Source of the DNA: Lepas anatifera
Lineage: Eukaryota > Arthropoda > Thecostraca > Lepadidae
Direction of reading: 5' to 3'
NCBI GenBank assembly: GCA_034440635.1
Contig: JAOTON010000972.1
Location: 124,001-188,000, forward strand
DNA length: 64,000 nucleotides
This document shows positions 41,405 to 53,392 of the stretch, piece by piece. Position numbers and translations under genes: made by a program. Within the stretch, counting starts at the first letter, position 1, and every line of letters begins with the position of its first letter. The notes under the pieces are model-generated. The model saw only the letters and a program-made list of their open reading frames with translations, did no database searches and was not told where the DNA came from.

Positions 41405-42389
41405 GGTCATATCAGCACTTTCAGGGTCATTGATCCCGTTGGCTCCGGTCAAATGGCGGTACGTGGTCTCACGTATTTTATGCTATGACACCATAGCTAA
41501 GGTAACTCAATGTCAAGGTCAAAAGTCATGGTCAAATGAGGTGTATCCTCATTCCCCGTTAAGCATTTGCTATAGTGCTAGTTATAGAGTAATTTATAGG
41601 AAATAAACCATATTGTGACCTCATAGGTTAATGACCTTGAATGGACATTGACCCCAAAATTGTACCAAAGATTCATTGTGACTTTCCCTTTATGACCCTG
41701 GTCTGCCTTTAGCTCATTGCCATATTTTTCCCGCATAATCACGGTATTTCCCAATAGGTCCCAGCATGGCCAATACTTGACCTTTTATGACCTCGTTTGA
41801 CCTTGAAGATATTGACCTAGGTCATCCCATCCTGAGGAATCAAAAAACTAAATAAAAACTTCCATAATACTGTTGAAGTTTCTGTGTTTATCTTACCGTT
41901 TCACTGTTCCGAATATATATTCTTCAGTTTGGAGTATGGGTTACAAACCTCTTCTTTAGGAGCAGTTTATTATGTGGGGTTAATGTCCGACTTGGACTGC
42001 CAAAAGCGTCAAAACTTCTCCGCTGAGCCTATTTTCCTAGACTACTGACAGGCCAGATTCAGCCCTTGCTGCAATTAGGTATTATAAACACTCTTCCAAA
42101 ATTTTCTTACGAATCTTTACCAACTGTACTGGCAAAACGATGTTAGTTGTAATTAATATAACGATTCACTTTACAATTCCTCTTCACAAGTCGGAAAAAT
42201 TATCAGATGTACTTTTATGTTGGGTGGTTTGACCTTCCCAAGTGTCTTCCATTTCTTCCAAGGCCTGGTGGCAGTATAGGTACAAGAGATGTAAGAGATG
42301 GAGAAGAAAAGAGTGGATAGAACTGTGTAGCATTTTATTGTTTCAGATACCACACCAAATAAGTATCTCCGCTCGCCAGCCGGCACTGA
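41405..42389. other. AGGTCA-rich repeat to 41825, then no gene seen
   Basis: 41405-41825 is the third copy of the body found at 2380-2742 and 30200-30640. From 41826 to 42389 I see no supported feature. Confidence 0.45.
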
Positions 42390-42585
42390 CGCCCACCGCC
42401 GACGTCCACAGGCCGCCGCTGACGCCCACAGCCGACGTCCACAGGCCGCCACTGACGCCCACAGCCGACGTCCACAGGCCGCCGCTGACGCCCACAGCCG
42501 ACGTCCACAGGCCGCCGCTGACGCCCACAGCCGACGTCCACAGGCCGCCACTGACGCCCACCGCCGACGTCCACAGGCCGCTGTG
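42390..42585. repeat. 33-bp minisatellite, six units
   Basis: Unit CTGACGCCCACAGCCGACGT then CCACAGGCCGCCG; six tandem copies with an A/G variant at one site and two C/A variants. Period divisible by three keeps ORFs open on both strands; none is considered coding. Confidence 0.95.
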
Positions 42586-43469
42586 ATATGCTCAGCAAGA
42601 ACAGAGGCGGTGCTGATTTCCACCCGTCTCTAGGTCAGATTCCAACATTTAGACCTGGTACAATTGGAATATGCAACCAGACAGGATAAGCGCTGGGTTA
42701 TGCGCTGAGATTACAACCTCGACCTTACCCGGTCCTGATGGCCTCGACCTCCCACTCGCCAAGCAGTCTCAACTTTATTCTGATGACACAAAGCAAAGCA
42801 AATGTGTGCGGGGAAATTAGTAAGGAACTAAGCACATGATTCAGCATATAAAATATAACCTCTTTCAGGAGCCACCACTGGTTTTACAGAACCGTGCGAC
42901 GACTTGCAGCAGCGACTGCCGCGCTGGGACATGGGTAACTGTGCGGTTGGTCGCCGCTACTCCTGGTGCGGCCGCCGGCCGGCCGGACTCGCCGATTACG
43001 CCGCCACCACCTGGCGGACACCGATTACGGCATAACACGTCCCAAGTGCGACTTAAATGGCGCGTGGCAGACACTGCATCGAGCACTTAATGACAGCCAT
43101 TCCAAGTCCGCAGCTGTCTGAAGCACACACAGCCCAAAGGCGCAAAAATCCACCGAAAAATCTAGTTCAACAAATCGTGAGCAAAACTATGTCAGTCACT
43201 AGACATCCGTGGCGGGTTTTTGATCCGGTATGCCGCCCACACCTGAGTTGGTCAAATTGAGGCTGGGTGTGGAGTAAAACCACCAGTTGATGGCCGTCCC
43301 ATCCAAAGCAAAGGTCAGCCGTCCCTGCCACTGCTCGGTCTCAGCTGTGGGACGCTGCCCTGTCCCAGTGACTGGCCGCTCGGACGGCTCTCAGTTCCAT
43401 TCAGTCTCCCTGAGGCCGCCCTACCAGTCTGTCTCCCCCGAGGCCGGGAGCTTCCACGCGGTCTCCAGA

Positions 43470-46400
43470 ATGTCGAGTGACCTTGCTTCGCTTATTCCGT
43501 CCACCAAGGAGGACATCACCTCTGAGTGGCTCAAGTTTGTACTCAGGCAGCGTCCAGGATCGCCATCACAGGATGTAGAGCCCAGGGGAGACCTGAAGTT
43601 CGAAATCACGCTCGGGGCAGAGCCCGGGACCAACTATGCCACCACCGTCTACGCTATTCATGTAACCCACGAGCTGTCGGACGCCGAAATCCAAGGGGAC
43701 ACACCAGAACAGCATCATCACGAGCACCGACTGATCATCAAACTGCCGCATGACGACCCTTTCGGCCGCTTCTTCTGCTACGCCACGCGCTGTTACGAGA
43801 GGGAGATATTTTTCTACGCGGATCTGGCGCCAGCTCTGGAGCAGGCCCTGGCCGGTACGGAGCTGGCTGTGCCGCGCTACTACCACGGCGCCACGGACGG
43901 CCGGGGTGGCGTGGTGATGGTGATGGAGGATCTGCGGGCTGGGGGGTTCCGGATGCCGGCGGCTGCTGAGATGCTGGACATGCCACACTTGCGTCTGGTG
44001 GTGGCCGCCCTGGCGCAGACGGTCGGCGCCGGCCTGGTGCTCCAGCACCGCAGCACCAGTGACGTCAGTGGGAGAACCGCTGCTCAACATAGACACCATG
44101 TGGCGGGGGCCGCGGATGGAGACGGACCTGATCCGGTGCGGTCTTCAAGGTTATATCGGCTTTCTTCGCCACTACCCTGAACACGAGGAAAGCGTGGCAA
44201 AGCTGGAGGCGCTGTTGGAATCGGCCAGGGACATCATGGTGGAGGGTATGCACGGAACAGGCCAACTCCGATCCGTTTGCCACGGCGACCTCTGGAAACT
44301 GAACATGATGTTCCGCTACTCGGCCGACTCGGGCCAGCCGGACGCGGTGATGCTGCTGGACTGGCAGCACTGTCACATCGGCAACTTCCTGGTGGACCTG
44401 TTCTCCGTGCTGGTGAACAACACGGACCGCCAGTTCCGGCGCCGGCACACCGGCGAGGTGCTGCAGTTCTTCTACGACCAGCTGGCGGCGACTCTGCAGC
44501 AGGCGGGCCTGCCGCCGCAGCAGCTCGGACTCAGCTACCAGCAGCTGCTGCGCGACTACCGCGAGACCATGCGGGCGGCGCTGATGCGCGTCATCTTCGA
44601 CGTGGTGCTCCCTCTGGCTGCTGCAGGTGAGTGAAGGGACTGGGCCACCATGGCGTAGCGCAAAGTTGGAGCAGAGCACCAGCTGCTACCACGGGGGCTC
44701 AGAACGCAACTCTCTGTAATACTCGTGCAGGAACTGCACTTACCTCTCACTACCTACGTTTTCCAGATAACCATACAATCTGCACCGGGGTTCCCGCTGG
44801 TAGATTCCATGGTTTCATTTATTTTCAACGGACGTTTTCGGTGTTTCTGAAGCGCACAGACAACCACACCCACGTAGGACCGAACAATCTTCCTATGTTG
44901 TTGTTTTTCCCTCCGGCCGGATCATCTCGGCGTAGCCCGAGGGCTCTGCAGGGCCCGGAGGGCGGCCAGGAGGGCCGCGATCACGTCGTCCTCTCGGATC
45001 GTCTCCCGGCTGGGAAAGATGGACCCCAGCAGTCGCAGTCTGGTCCCCATCAGTGCCGGGCACGCCATCAGCACATGGCGCGGCGTGTCTGCTTCTTCAG
45101 CGCACGCTAGGCAGCGTGCCGCCGGACAGAAGAGGTCGTTGCATCCGGCACAGCTGGGGGTGGGTGCTCGTCCGGTCCGGTGCATGTACTGTTTGGAGCC
45201 CGACCAGTGGCCCGCCCGTATCTGGTGGACGTCCACTGCGGTGGCGCGGTCAGATACGGTAGATGGGCGCGGCGAGTTGCCCTGCATGAGGTCGGCGTAC
45301 CAGCCAGGGGGCCAGCTCCGGATGGTCTGGGAGCGGGCTCTGCGGGCCGCGGCTCTATAGACCGACGAAAGGTCCAGTAGCACTTCGTCTTGGCTGAGGA
45401 GCGCCGCCTCCTTGGCGATATTGTCCGCCGCGTCGTTGCCGGGTATACCGCAAGTGGGGGATCCTGAAGGTAAACCGGACTGCTGGCACTGGCCAGGGCG
45501 GTGAGGGCCTTCCAAATGGTTACTCCCAAAGGTGACCGCTGCGCGGAGGGGCCCTCTCGCAGTGCAGCCAGGGAGGATCGTGAGTCGGTGCATATGACGA
45601 TAGGGTCGCTGCGGTGGCGTGGGTTCTCCAGCAGGTGAGCCGTGGCAGAGCGTAGCGCCACTAGCTCCGCCCGGAAGCTGGAGCAGACTTCCGGCGGCCT
45701 CTCGGAGCTCCTCGCGAGAGTCATCTGGGTAGACGATGAGGGTACCAGCTCCTCCGTTGACTGTACCGGCAGTCGCTGATCCATCGGTCCAGACCCACGT
45801 CGCGCACTGGGGGAGGGACGCGAGGTGGTGTTCTGCTGTCCGTTTGCGGTGGTCGTCCGGGGCGCCCGGTGGTAGGGGTGCACCCAGGCTGAGGTTGAAG
45901 TTGATATGATCCGCCCCGCACCAGGGGGGATGCGTTCTGGCAGGAGTGGCTCGATGGGCGGGCCAACCCCGAGGCCTCTCCACACAGCCTGTCCTAATTC
46001 CCGCCAACCAGTCACCCCCTTTAGGCGCGAACGCGGGGGGGGGTGGTTTCGGCCACCACTCGAAGGGGGTCCCCGGGCAGGAGCGAGTGTGCTTTGGTGG
46101 TCATCCTGGTCGCGAGGATTTTCTGGCGCGCGCGAACCGGGAGAATGCCGGTCTCCGCCATGACAGCATGGCACGGCGTGGAGCTTGGGCAGCCGGTGAC
46201 GATGCGGGCCGCCACGCGCATTTCCCGCTCGAGGGTCTCAACGTGGGTGTGGGCCGTGGCTGGCAGCCACGCTGCTGCCGCTTGCTCCAGGGCCCCTCGA
46301 ATATACCCGTTGGCAACGGCTCGCAGCTGGCGCTCGCCGAGGCCCCAGGACCTCCCGGAGAGTTTTCTTAGGTGAGCTGCCTGAGGGCGGACACGTTTCT

Positions 46401-47768
46401 TGAGTTGTTGGGTATGGGGGCCAAAATGCAGGAGCCTGTCGAAGGTAACTCCGAGCAACTTCAGATTGGTGCCCGCGGTGACTGTCTGTCCCGCTACCTT
46501 CACGTGGCGCCCGTCGGAGTCCCTGGCGTTCTGCGACAGAACAAGGAGTTGGGTCTTTTCACCCGCCACCGTCATCTTATTCCTGTACGCCCAGCTGGAC
46601 AGGCGGTCCGCTGCTCCTTGTGCTCTCTTCGTGGCTTCGGCGAAGGAGTTTCCTGAGCAGAGGGTGGCAGTGTCGTCCGAGAAGAAGAACGGTCGGACGC
46701 CCGGGGACTTGAGGGTGGCGGCGAGAGGGGCCGCCCATAACAAAAACAAGGGCGGGGAGAGAACACTGCCCTGGGGTAGGCCCGCTCTGTACACCCTCTC
46801 GCCACCTAACACGCCGTTCACCTCCATCCTGCAGCGTCGGTCCCTCAGGAACTGCCAGCACCAGTCAAAAGTACAGACTGGGACGCCGAGCTCAAGTATT
46901 CTGGCCCGCAGCAGGCGGTGGTCGACCTTGCCGTACGCCCTAGAAAAATCGTATGCGAGAAGGAGGAACTTCTGCGCCGTGGCGCCGTCTGGGCGGGGGC
47001 GACGGGGGTCGGGTTTAGGGGCGCTGCCACCCGTCTTGGACTTCTTGAATCAGCCGACCTAGGCTATCCTCCACTCCTCGTCCCTCGCTGAAGCCAACTT
47101 GTTCTGGGGGTATTAGGCTTTTGCGTGAAGTCACGGTCGATAGTCTGGCAGAGATCAGCCTCTCTACCAGCTTGGCAATGTGGGAGGTGAGGGCTACGGG
47201 ACGGTAGCTGCTCAGGAGTTTCTTGTCCTTGCCACTTTTCGGGACCGGGATTATTGTAGCCCGTCTCCACTCCCGGGGGACCTCTCCCGCCAACCAGGAC
47301 GTGTCGCTGGAGGCCAAGCCGCATCAGGTCACCGGGGAGGGGAGGGCTATACCCAAATGTATTGTTTCGGCTTCCAGTTTGCAAAAGCTGTGGCTCTACT
47401 GGGTTTCAGCGCGGTAAAAGACGCCACTGAAAGCCGACGAGTTCAGAACTATTAGGCGGTTAGCCTTACTGAAAACCGTCCGTTGCTACGCCACACCTCT
47501 GTCCATACCGAAGTGGCGACCGCAGCAAGTTAATATACCCTATACTGTCAATTAAGTGCAGCCCATCGCCACTGCGAGGGTTTAGGACTTACCCGACTAA
47601 CTCCGCACCCTGCCGGTAGACGCCACTAGCGGTGCTCCGGAGGGCTCCACGCCGCAGGAGCTGGTCGACCGACTGGTGGTCGCCATGTCAGTGAAGACTG
47701 AGGACAAGCGGCTGGAGCGCCATCTGCTGGAACTGATGGAGGAAATGACCGAAAGCGGCGTGATATAA
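43470..47768 (+). CDS. Ecdysteroid-kinase-like (EcKL/CHK) protein, two exons, with one frame change
   Basis: Exon 1 is 43470-44626 and exon 2 is 47620-47768. It starts MSSDLASLIPSTKEDITSEW. The N-lobe has ATTVYAIHVTHE, HRLIIKLPHDDPFGR and CYEREIFFYADLAPALE; VPRYYHGATDGRGGVVMVME is the hinge. The C-lobe has the catalytic CHGDLWKLNMMF and VMLLDWQHC (DFG equivalent). These define EcKL kinases, aminoglycoside-phosphotransferase relatives that phosphorylate ecdysteroids or detoxification products in arthropods. Donor CTGCAG/GTGAGT at 44627 and acceptor GCCGGTAG at 47618-47619 join in frame to ELVDRLVVAMSVKTEDK and a TAA. The frame shifts by one base near 44058-44080, and the His-Ala expected after LAQ is absent, so an assembly error or recent pseudogenisation must be considered. 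Confidence 0.8.
44627..47619 (+). other. EcKL intron, largely filled by a retrotransposon
   Basis: GTGAGT donor, CGACTAAC branch-point-like string at 47594-47601, and GGTAG acceptor. It holds a minus-strand non-LTR element. Confidence 0.75.
44922..47384 (-). mobile_element. Non-LTR retrotransposon (RT plus RNase H), 5'-truncated and frameshifted
   Basis: Minus strand. From 47317: WRRATIIPVPKSGKDKKLLS then SYRPVALTSHIAKLVERLI (RT fingers); after a frame change AYDFSRAYGKVDH (motif A), GLPQGSVLSP (motif B), FFFSDDTATL (motif C, Ser before the DD pair) and LKLLGVTFD (thumb). Then, across more frame changes, VWTDGSA, FRAELVALRSA, ICTDSRSSLAAL and GNDAADNIA mark a C-terminal RNase H. CAGC, CLAC and RHVLMACP form the terminal Cys/His motif; stop at 44922-44924. 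RT followed by RNase H is found in I, LOA, R1-related and similar clades. Endonuclease and ORF1 are missing. At least three frame changes make it inactive. Confidence 0.85.
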
Positions 47769-48074
47769 GAACCTGTCCCAACAACACGATATCCTCAAAC
47801 GTATATTTCTGGAAAGAAAAAGGAGAAGCATACTCGGTAGCTTCAATCGCAAAGCGGCGCCTTAATCGTTAATTTGATTGGCCTGCGCTTGAGCCATTAG
47901 TAAACCGGAGGACTCGAGCTTGCTGTTAAGTGTCTTACTTCCCTTGCATCTGACGTTTCACACACAAGTGTTTCCGCTTTTTCTTACAATTCATTTTCCG
48001 AAGAACATTCTCCGGAAACGAAGACCATCAAGTTACTTCACCTAAAGTACAGAAAACACGCGGCCAACAGAAGC

Positions 48075-48212
48075 ATGGACAACTTCTGCACCAGTCGCAC
48101 ACCCTCACAGAAGAGAAACAGCGTTGCCTCCTCCCAGCTGAACAGGACACCTGGCACAGGATCGCCGGTTTTACCAGGCACAGCGGGGAGTGTCGGGTCT
48201 CAGGAATCATAA
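48075..48212 (+). CDS. Short Ser/Thr/Pro-rich ORF, unassigned
   Basis: ATG 48075 opens MDNFCTSRTPSQKRNSVASS then QLNRTPGTGSPVLPGTAGSV and stops at 48212, 45 aa. The SRTPSQKR and NRTPGTGSP patterns look like CDK-site-rich N-termini of regulatory proteins, and codon use is balanced, but the ORF is short and stops inside the target duplication of a SINE. It could be a first exon broken by that insertion, a small ORF, or chance. Confidence 0.25.
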   Translation: MDNFCTSRTPSQKRNSVASSQLNRTPGTGSPVLPGTAGSVGSQES

Positions 48213-48385
48213 TAATAATAATTATTGGGGCTTATCGACGCACCAACTGCCAGGGTCATATGGCGTCGCCAACCTCTCCCTGTTGGAAGGGTTGCTCGGG
48301 AGCCAGCTTGTCCTTGTTCGGAAGCCGCCGGGCCTTGAACCCGGGTCGGCTGCGTGGAAGCCAGCTTGCTGACCACCCACCACCC
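48213..48385 (-). mobile_element. tRNA-derived SINE with 15-bp target duplication
   Basis: TCTCAGGAATCATAA flanks it at 48198-48212 and 48386-48400. On the minus strand it has a tRNA-like head with B-box GGGTTCAAGGCCC and ends in an (ATT)n tail adjoining 48213. The 3' body is shared with 61339-61460. The long duplication and simple-repeat tail show insertion by L1-type target-primed reverse transcription. Confidence 0.85.
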
Positions 48386-48400
48386 TCTCAGGAATCATAA

Positions 48401-50080
48401 ACCAGCGAGGCAGATGGGGATATGAGCGCCACTGGCGCTTGGAAAGGTATATCCCACTCCTCAAAATAACCGACAGAGCAGGGTCGGCGCCAGGGGGCAG
48501 TGGGCAAAGGTATAGTTTTGCTCCCCAGCCCATGTTAGAGTAAAACTGCACCGTACCTTTTAGGGCACTGTGATAAAAATTAGGCTTTCGAGTTCTGAAA
48601 ATGGATTTTTCCCAATTGATGGAAACACATCAAGGGCATTCTCTTAATTATTTCCAGAATACTTTTTCGCGTACGGAATCGCTAAATGAAATAAAAAATC
48701 ACCCAACTGTTTACAATTGCTTCTGTGCCAGAGGCGCCGCTTCTCGTGCAGTGTAAACCCACCTCCCAAGATCAGCCAGGCGTTGTGAAGGGCACCGGGT
48801 GTGGTGAGAGGGAATACTTATGCTGGATCGGGGAGGCTCTACCCCGCACTTCTACCTCCCACCTCCCTCCCCCGTATCTACATATGCCTTCACGTGCGTA
48901 ACGCATGGGAGATGAGGCAGACGATGTTGACTCCTCTGCTTGTGATTTTTCCGGAATAACGTGTCAAAGAAGAGACGTAGAACAGTGCAGTGCTAGACCA
49001 AGGAATTTTTTTTAGAGAGGGGGAAGAAACAAGACCCTAAATCGTAGAAAACATAGTTTTAATTGGCGATAATCGGTATATTTGCGAGCGAGGGCAGTCA
49101 CTTTGCTCCCCTCTCTTCTTGATTTTTATTGCTGATGGAGGCCGGGTCTGTTTTTTTCGGGGGAAGGGGATGCAGCCATACCACTCCTGAAGCGGGCTTT
49201 AAAAAGTTTTACCCGATATTGGCTCATGCTCTTTTTAAACGCTTTGTTTTTATGATTTGACTCAGCTTGATAAATAGGTACTTACGTGATGGTCAAAGTA
49301 CGTTAGCATTATTCGATTATTTTCAAAATTTTATAACTTAATAGCCCAACGTTTCAACTTCGACTTCTTAAGGGGCCCAAACATGGAAAATTCAATTTGA
49401 AGACACAACACAATCAAATGCAATCAAAAAATACCCAACCGACAAAGGCAAATAGCACAGCCAATCACATCACGCTTCAAATACAAACTGCTGAAAGACA
49501 GCTATTAACGGTTTTTCAACAATTATATTCGAAGTAATTAAAACGGCCAATTATTGTATTACGGATTAAAAACGGCTAACGAGCCTAGTGGTAATTCGTT
49601 TTATGCAATTTTCCCCTGTTATCATGTAATATGAATCATAAATCTATTAATCGAGTCTTTTCTCACTGCTGCCATTTGTTCTGTTCATAGAGGCCAGGTC
49701 AGTTGACCCGACTTGGTGACCTGAACCATCATTTTCGTGAGTGGTGAAAATGAGCAAGGGTAAGGTGTGCCATGTACAACAGCGCTCTGCGTCGCCGTTT
49801 TTGGCAGCGTCATGGAGACCCGAGACTCAAAAACACTCCAACCCGATGGAAAAACACCGAGATCAAACACTCCAACCCCAATGGAACTATGCGAACTATT
49901 TCATATTCGAACTCGAATCGTTCCACACGTTAAATTCAAACTCACATATCAAACTCAACCGACTCGAATTCTAACATCGCTACCACCCATGCCTTCCCTT
50001 AGTTCTCCTTCCCTAACCTCCCAAGCATTGAGGCGGGCTAACCCTGGCCTGGAGCTCGGTGGGTCACGTGATCGCGGCCG
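48401..50080. other. No gene recognised
   Basis: Mixed composition with no conserved motif; the ORF beginning 49741-49767 has no recognisable domain upstream of 50080. Confidence 0.4.
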
Positions 50081-50251
50081 GGTCATCCGGGCCGGGTCGG
50101 CCCGTCAGTCGACTGAAGCGGTGCGCGGTGTGCGGTGGTCGCACCGCACAGTCATTCACAACCTACTTCGCTTACGTCAAGAGGATTGGAAGGACATTTT
50201 CCAGTCATCTGGTGAACTAAATCATCACAGAGGAAAGGACGCGAAATCCAG
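50081..50251 (+). promoter_or_regulatory. Possible transcription start and first exon
   Basis: A CpG-rich patch (GATCGCGGCCGGG) leads to TCAGTC at 50105-50110, matching the arthropod initiator. About 145 bases on is a good donor, ATCCAG/GTAAGC (exon end 50251). An ORF is open through it (WSHRTVIHNLLRLRQEDWK), but no family is recognised, so this may be a 5' UTR exon of a gene whose other exons I cannot see. Confidence 0.25.
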
Positions 50252-52361
50252 GTAAGCCCGCTTTTTCAGCATCACTGTGATCTGTTGTTCCGCTAGTGTC
50301 CCGTTTCCCGATCAGATCTTGTCACGTCTCGAAATAATTATGTATTGCTGTGACATACAAATTCTGACAGAACGAGAGTAATGGCGGCCCAGCGGAGGAC
50401 TACCGAGGCAGTTTGCTTACCTGCCTGATGGGACATAAATTTGAACGACATTAAGTTGGAAGCAACCGCGTTTTCTTGTGACGTTTCAGAGGATCAAGTC
50501 ATGATTTTGGCCTGAGACCTTTCCCAATCATCTGGGGCTCCTCGGTAGGATGTTTCCTTTTGCCACTATCTTTGCACTGCACTAAAATAAAGCTCAATTT
50601 GGACGTCATTTTGTTCTTATGGCCACCGGAAACCATGCTCAAATTGTTCAGTGTCATATTTCAACACATGACTTTCAATCTCACTTGCGGTCCGGTCATT
50701 TTACCATTTCACCTAGTAGAGCCATAAAAAACAATTCGATTTGCTGTGAACAGAGGCTCCAATGACTCTCGCACCTCTCCTGTACCGGTGTTCAGGACTC
50801 ATTAATACGAGAACCTTGTAATGCATCGCTCTTTTTATTAATACTTTTGCCTCCTCGACTCAACTTTTCTACGTCATTGCACTGCACATTTACGCGCACA
50901 CACTATCTGCTCCGCAGATGTTTTGCGCCTATAGGCACCCTTGCGGGACGGCCGTGTCCGCGCTGCTCCTGTCATCCGCTGGTACCTGACGGCCAGGCTA
51001 TCCCGATTTCTCGGGCTCGGCAGAACAGGGGCTCCGGTGTTCAGTCACCTAGTGTTTCCATATAAGGCAGTGCAACTTGGTTTCATGTGCTTAAAGGGGC
51101 TGTAGCGCACGGTGTTTTTAATATAACTGTTGCTATCGTAATCAAAGGCTTGGGCGCCCCGATAGTTTTCGAAAATCAACGTTAGGCCAATGGATATATT
51201 AGAAGTACTCTTTAAACAAAAATATTCTGTCGTCTATGACCTTTGGGTTTCGCCTTAGAGTTTTACTTTTTCGGGATGACATCAAAAAGGTGAAATGCGC
51301 TGAAATATCGACAATGGTTTGGGTCCCAAATTAGGCTTTGTGCCTTTCCACCATCCAATACGGAGGAAAGTAGCTCGTGCTTCCTTCTTCTCTGGTATAG
51401 TCTGTTTGTACTTAGTCTTCGCTCTCTATAAGAGCTCACTCTCTATAACTCCTCCGAAGGTTAAATGTTAGTTTTATGGAACTTCTCTCTCCTCTCCTTC
51501 CCTCGGTTACGGGCGGGGCCCCACTCTTCCCCGGCAGAAACCTATATCACGACACACCTGATTTGAGCGAACTCGGCCGCCGACTAGTCTGAGCTGTCGG
51601 CCGCCGTCTCGCCTGTAACGAAGAACAGCCTTGGATAGTGGAAGAGATGTTTAAGCCAGGATAAGATAATGTTACTACTTCTCCTGGCCTATGATTAAAA
51701 GCTCTGTCATTTTCATGGGGAAATCTCCGCTGAATTTCTCGCAATACAAGTGAATGCGCCTCCACCACTCAGCGGCCGCCATCAGTAGCGGATCTAGCCA
51801 GAGGGTTTCGGGGGAAGCCAAAGTCGAAAAATATCACGCGGTGAATGATTGTCTCACATTTTAACTATAAAGTTAGGCTTTGTAAGTCAACCGAAGTCAA
51901 GAAGAAAAAAACGTCAGGGGGTGCAAAATGTGGTCACCAGATGATTCTTTTTCCTATCCAAAGCCCAATGCTTACACTGAAGTTGACTGGTTAAGTTATG
52001 GTTATGTTTGTTAGGTTAAGTTGGAAGTTGAAGTTTAAGTTAGAAGTACCAAAACCTTGCTTCGGGGAGGGTGGGGTAAGATGTCCAGGGTTTGGGGGTT
52101 TCTGGATTACGAAATAACCACGATACCTACCAACATCGCCGCTTTAGATGCCAAATTGTAGCATAATCATTCATCTTCCTTACGGAATCGATGGGATGGT
52201 TGAAAATTATCTTATTTTCTAATTATTATGATTTTACTAGAAACTCGCAAAGGAGGCATCTTACCCCATCGGATTGGTAAGGCCCCTGGGTACCTTACCC
52301 CATTTTCTTCTATCAGTGGTGAAGTAGCTTTTTCGTAGTTTTTAGCTTCATTGGCAATCAC
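50252..52361. other. No gene recognised
   Basis: Holds a possible TTAA-type end at 51090 (TTAAAGGGGCTGTAGCGC) without a partner, and a minus-strand 35-codon ORF beginning MAAAEWWRRIHLYCEKFSGD near 51780, of unknown meaning. Confidence 0.35.
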
Positions 52362-53392
52362 TTAACCCTTCGCCCCACCTGGGGGCCATCGATGCCCCCC
52401 AAGGTTTTTCCGGGATAGCAGAAAAACGACGAGGCGCAGCACCGCTTTTGAGGGCTCTACCTCTTACTGCATCATTTTCCCACTATCCCTGAATTTTTTA
52501 CCCCGCCTCACCCAAGGTCATGTCACCAGACGAGGTCAACCAAGCTCACCTCACTTCAACTTTAGAGCTCTGTAAGAGCTACATTTCGACATTGATCAAT
52601 TTGAAACTCTCTACACTTCATGACCCCTCCAGGGTTTACAAGGTGTATATCCGGGATTTTTTATTTCGCGACCTAAGGTCAGGTCACGAGGTGACTTCTC
52701 CCATTGAAAAAGCATGGGAAAAGCTGTCTTATGATATAAAAGTCACAAAAACGATTGAAAATGCTCAGTTTGATCCGGAAAGCGTTCTTTGACACTCTTT
52801 CATGGATTCCAGGGGCCATATTTTCCCCTTCACCTCTCCAAGGTCATACAAGGTCACCAGGAGTAAAAAACAGTATTTTGACAATAACTTTTGACCTATA
52901 TAAGCTAGAACAATGAATCAAACACCATCGTGTTTGTCTTGTCACTGGCTTTTGTTTGATATACGGCAATGTCACCTTCTGACCTTTTGTGACCTCAGGT
53001 CATATTAGGTCACGAGGTGACCTCTGGAGGTCAAACCACTGGCGGGAGGTCATTACGTTCCGCATAGCGTATAAAGGTCTGGCCTTTTCCTATCCAATGG
53101 ACTTAACCAAATCTCAATAGCTCTGATAGCATTAGAGTTATGCCCAGTTTGCTTAAGCATTGCATATTTGAGTGAAAATAGCCGATCTTGACCTAATGTG
53201 ACCTCTGGAATGGTCAAACCATTGACCTGAGCGCTAAAACATGCGGAGTAATTTCTTACTGAATTCACGCGAGCTTTCTAATGCACTTTGCAGATTTGCG
53301 CTAACGCCCATATTTTCGGAGTTAGAGGGGGGCCATTGATGGCCCCCGTTGGGGCAAAGGTGGCGCTGGACCCCCGGTGGGGCGCGGGTTAA
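52362..53392. mobile_element. piggyBac-like non-autonomous element, family 1 (1.03 kb), inverted relative to 6067-7099
   Basis: Left end TTAACCCTTCGCCCCACC, right end GGTGGGGCGCGGGTTAA, perfect TTAA at both sides. It matches the 6067-7099 copy in reverse over its whole length, including the CGACGAGGCGCAGCACCGC segment. TGACCT-rich, no transposase. Confidence 0.85.

Noticed and set aside
42171..42623. ORFs with LTPTADVHRPP or CGRRLWASAAA repeats
   Set aside because: Translation of a six-unit 33-bp minisatellite, open on both strands without any non-repeat domain.
43566..44679. Minus-strand ORFs of 177 and 204 codons opposite the EcKL exon
   Set aside because: Antisense shadow of a GC-rich coding exon; the plus strand carries the conserved kinase motifs.
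45019..47062. Plus-strand ORFs up to 220 codons over the retrotransposon
   Set aside because: The minus strand has the RT and RNase H motifs in order; plus-strand frames have none.
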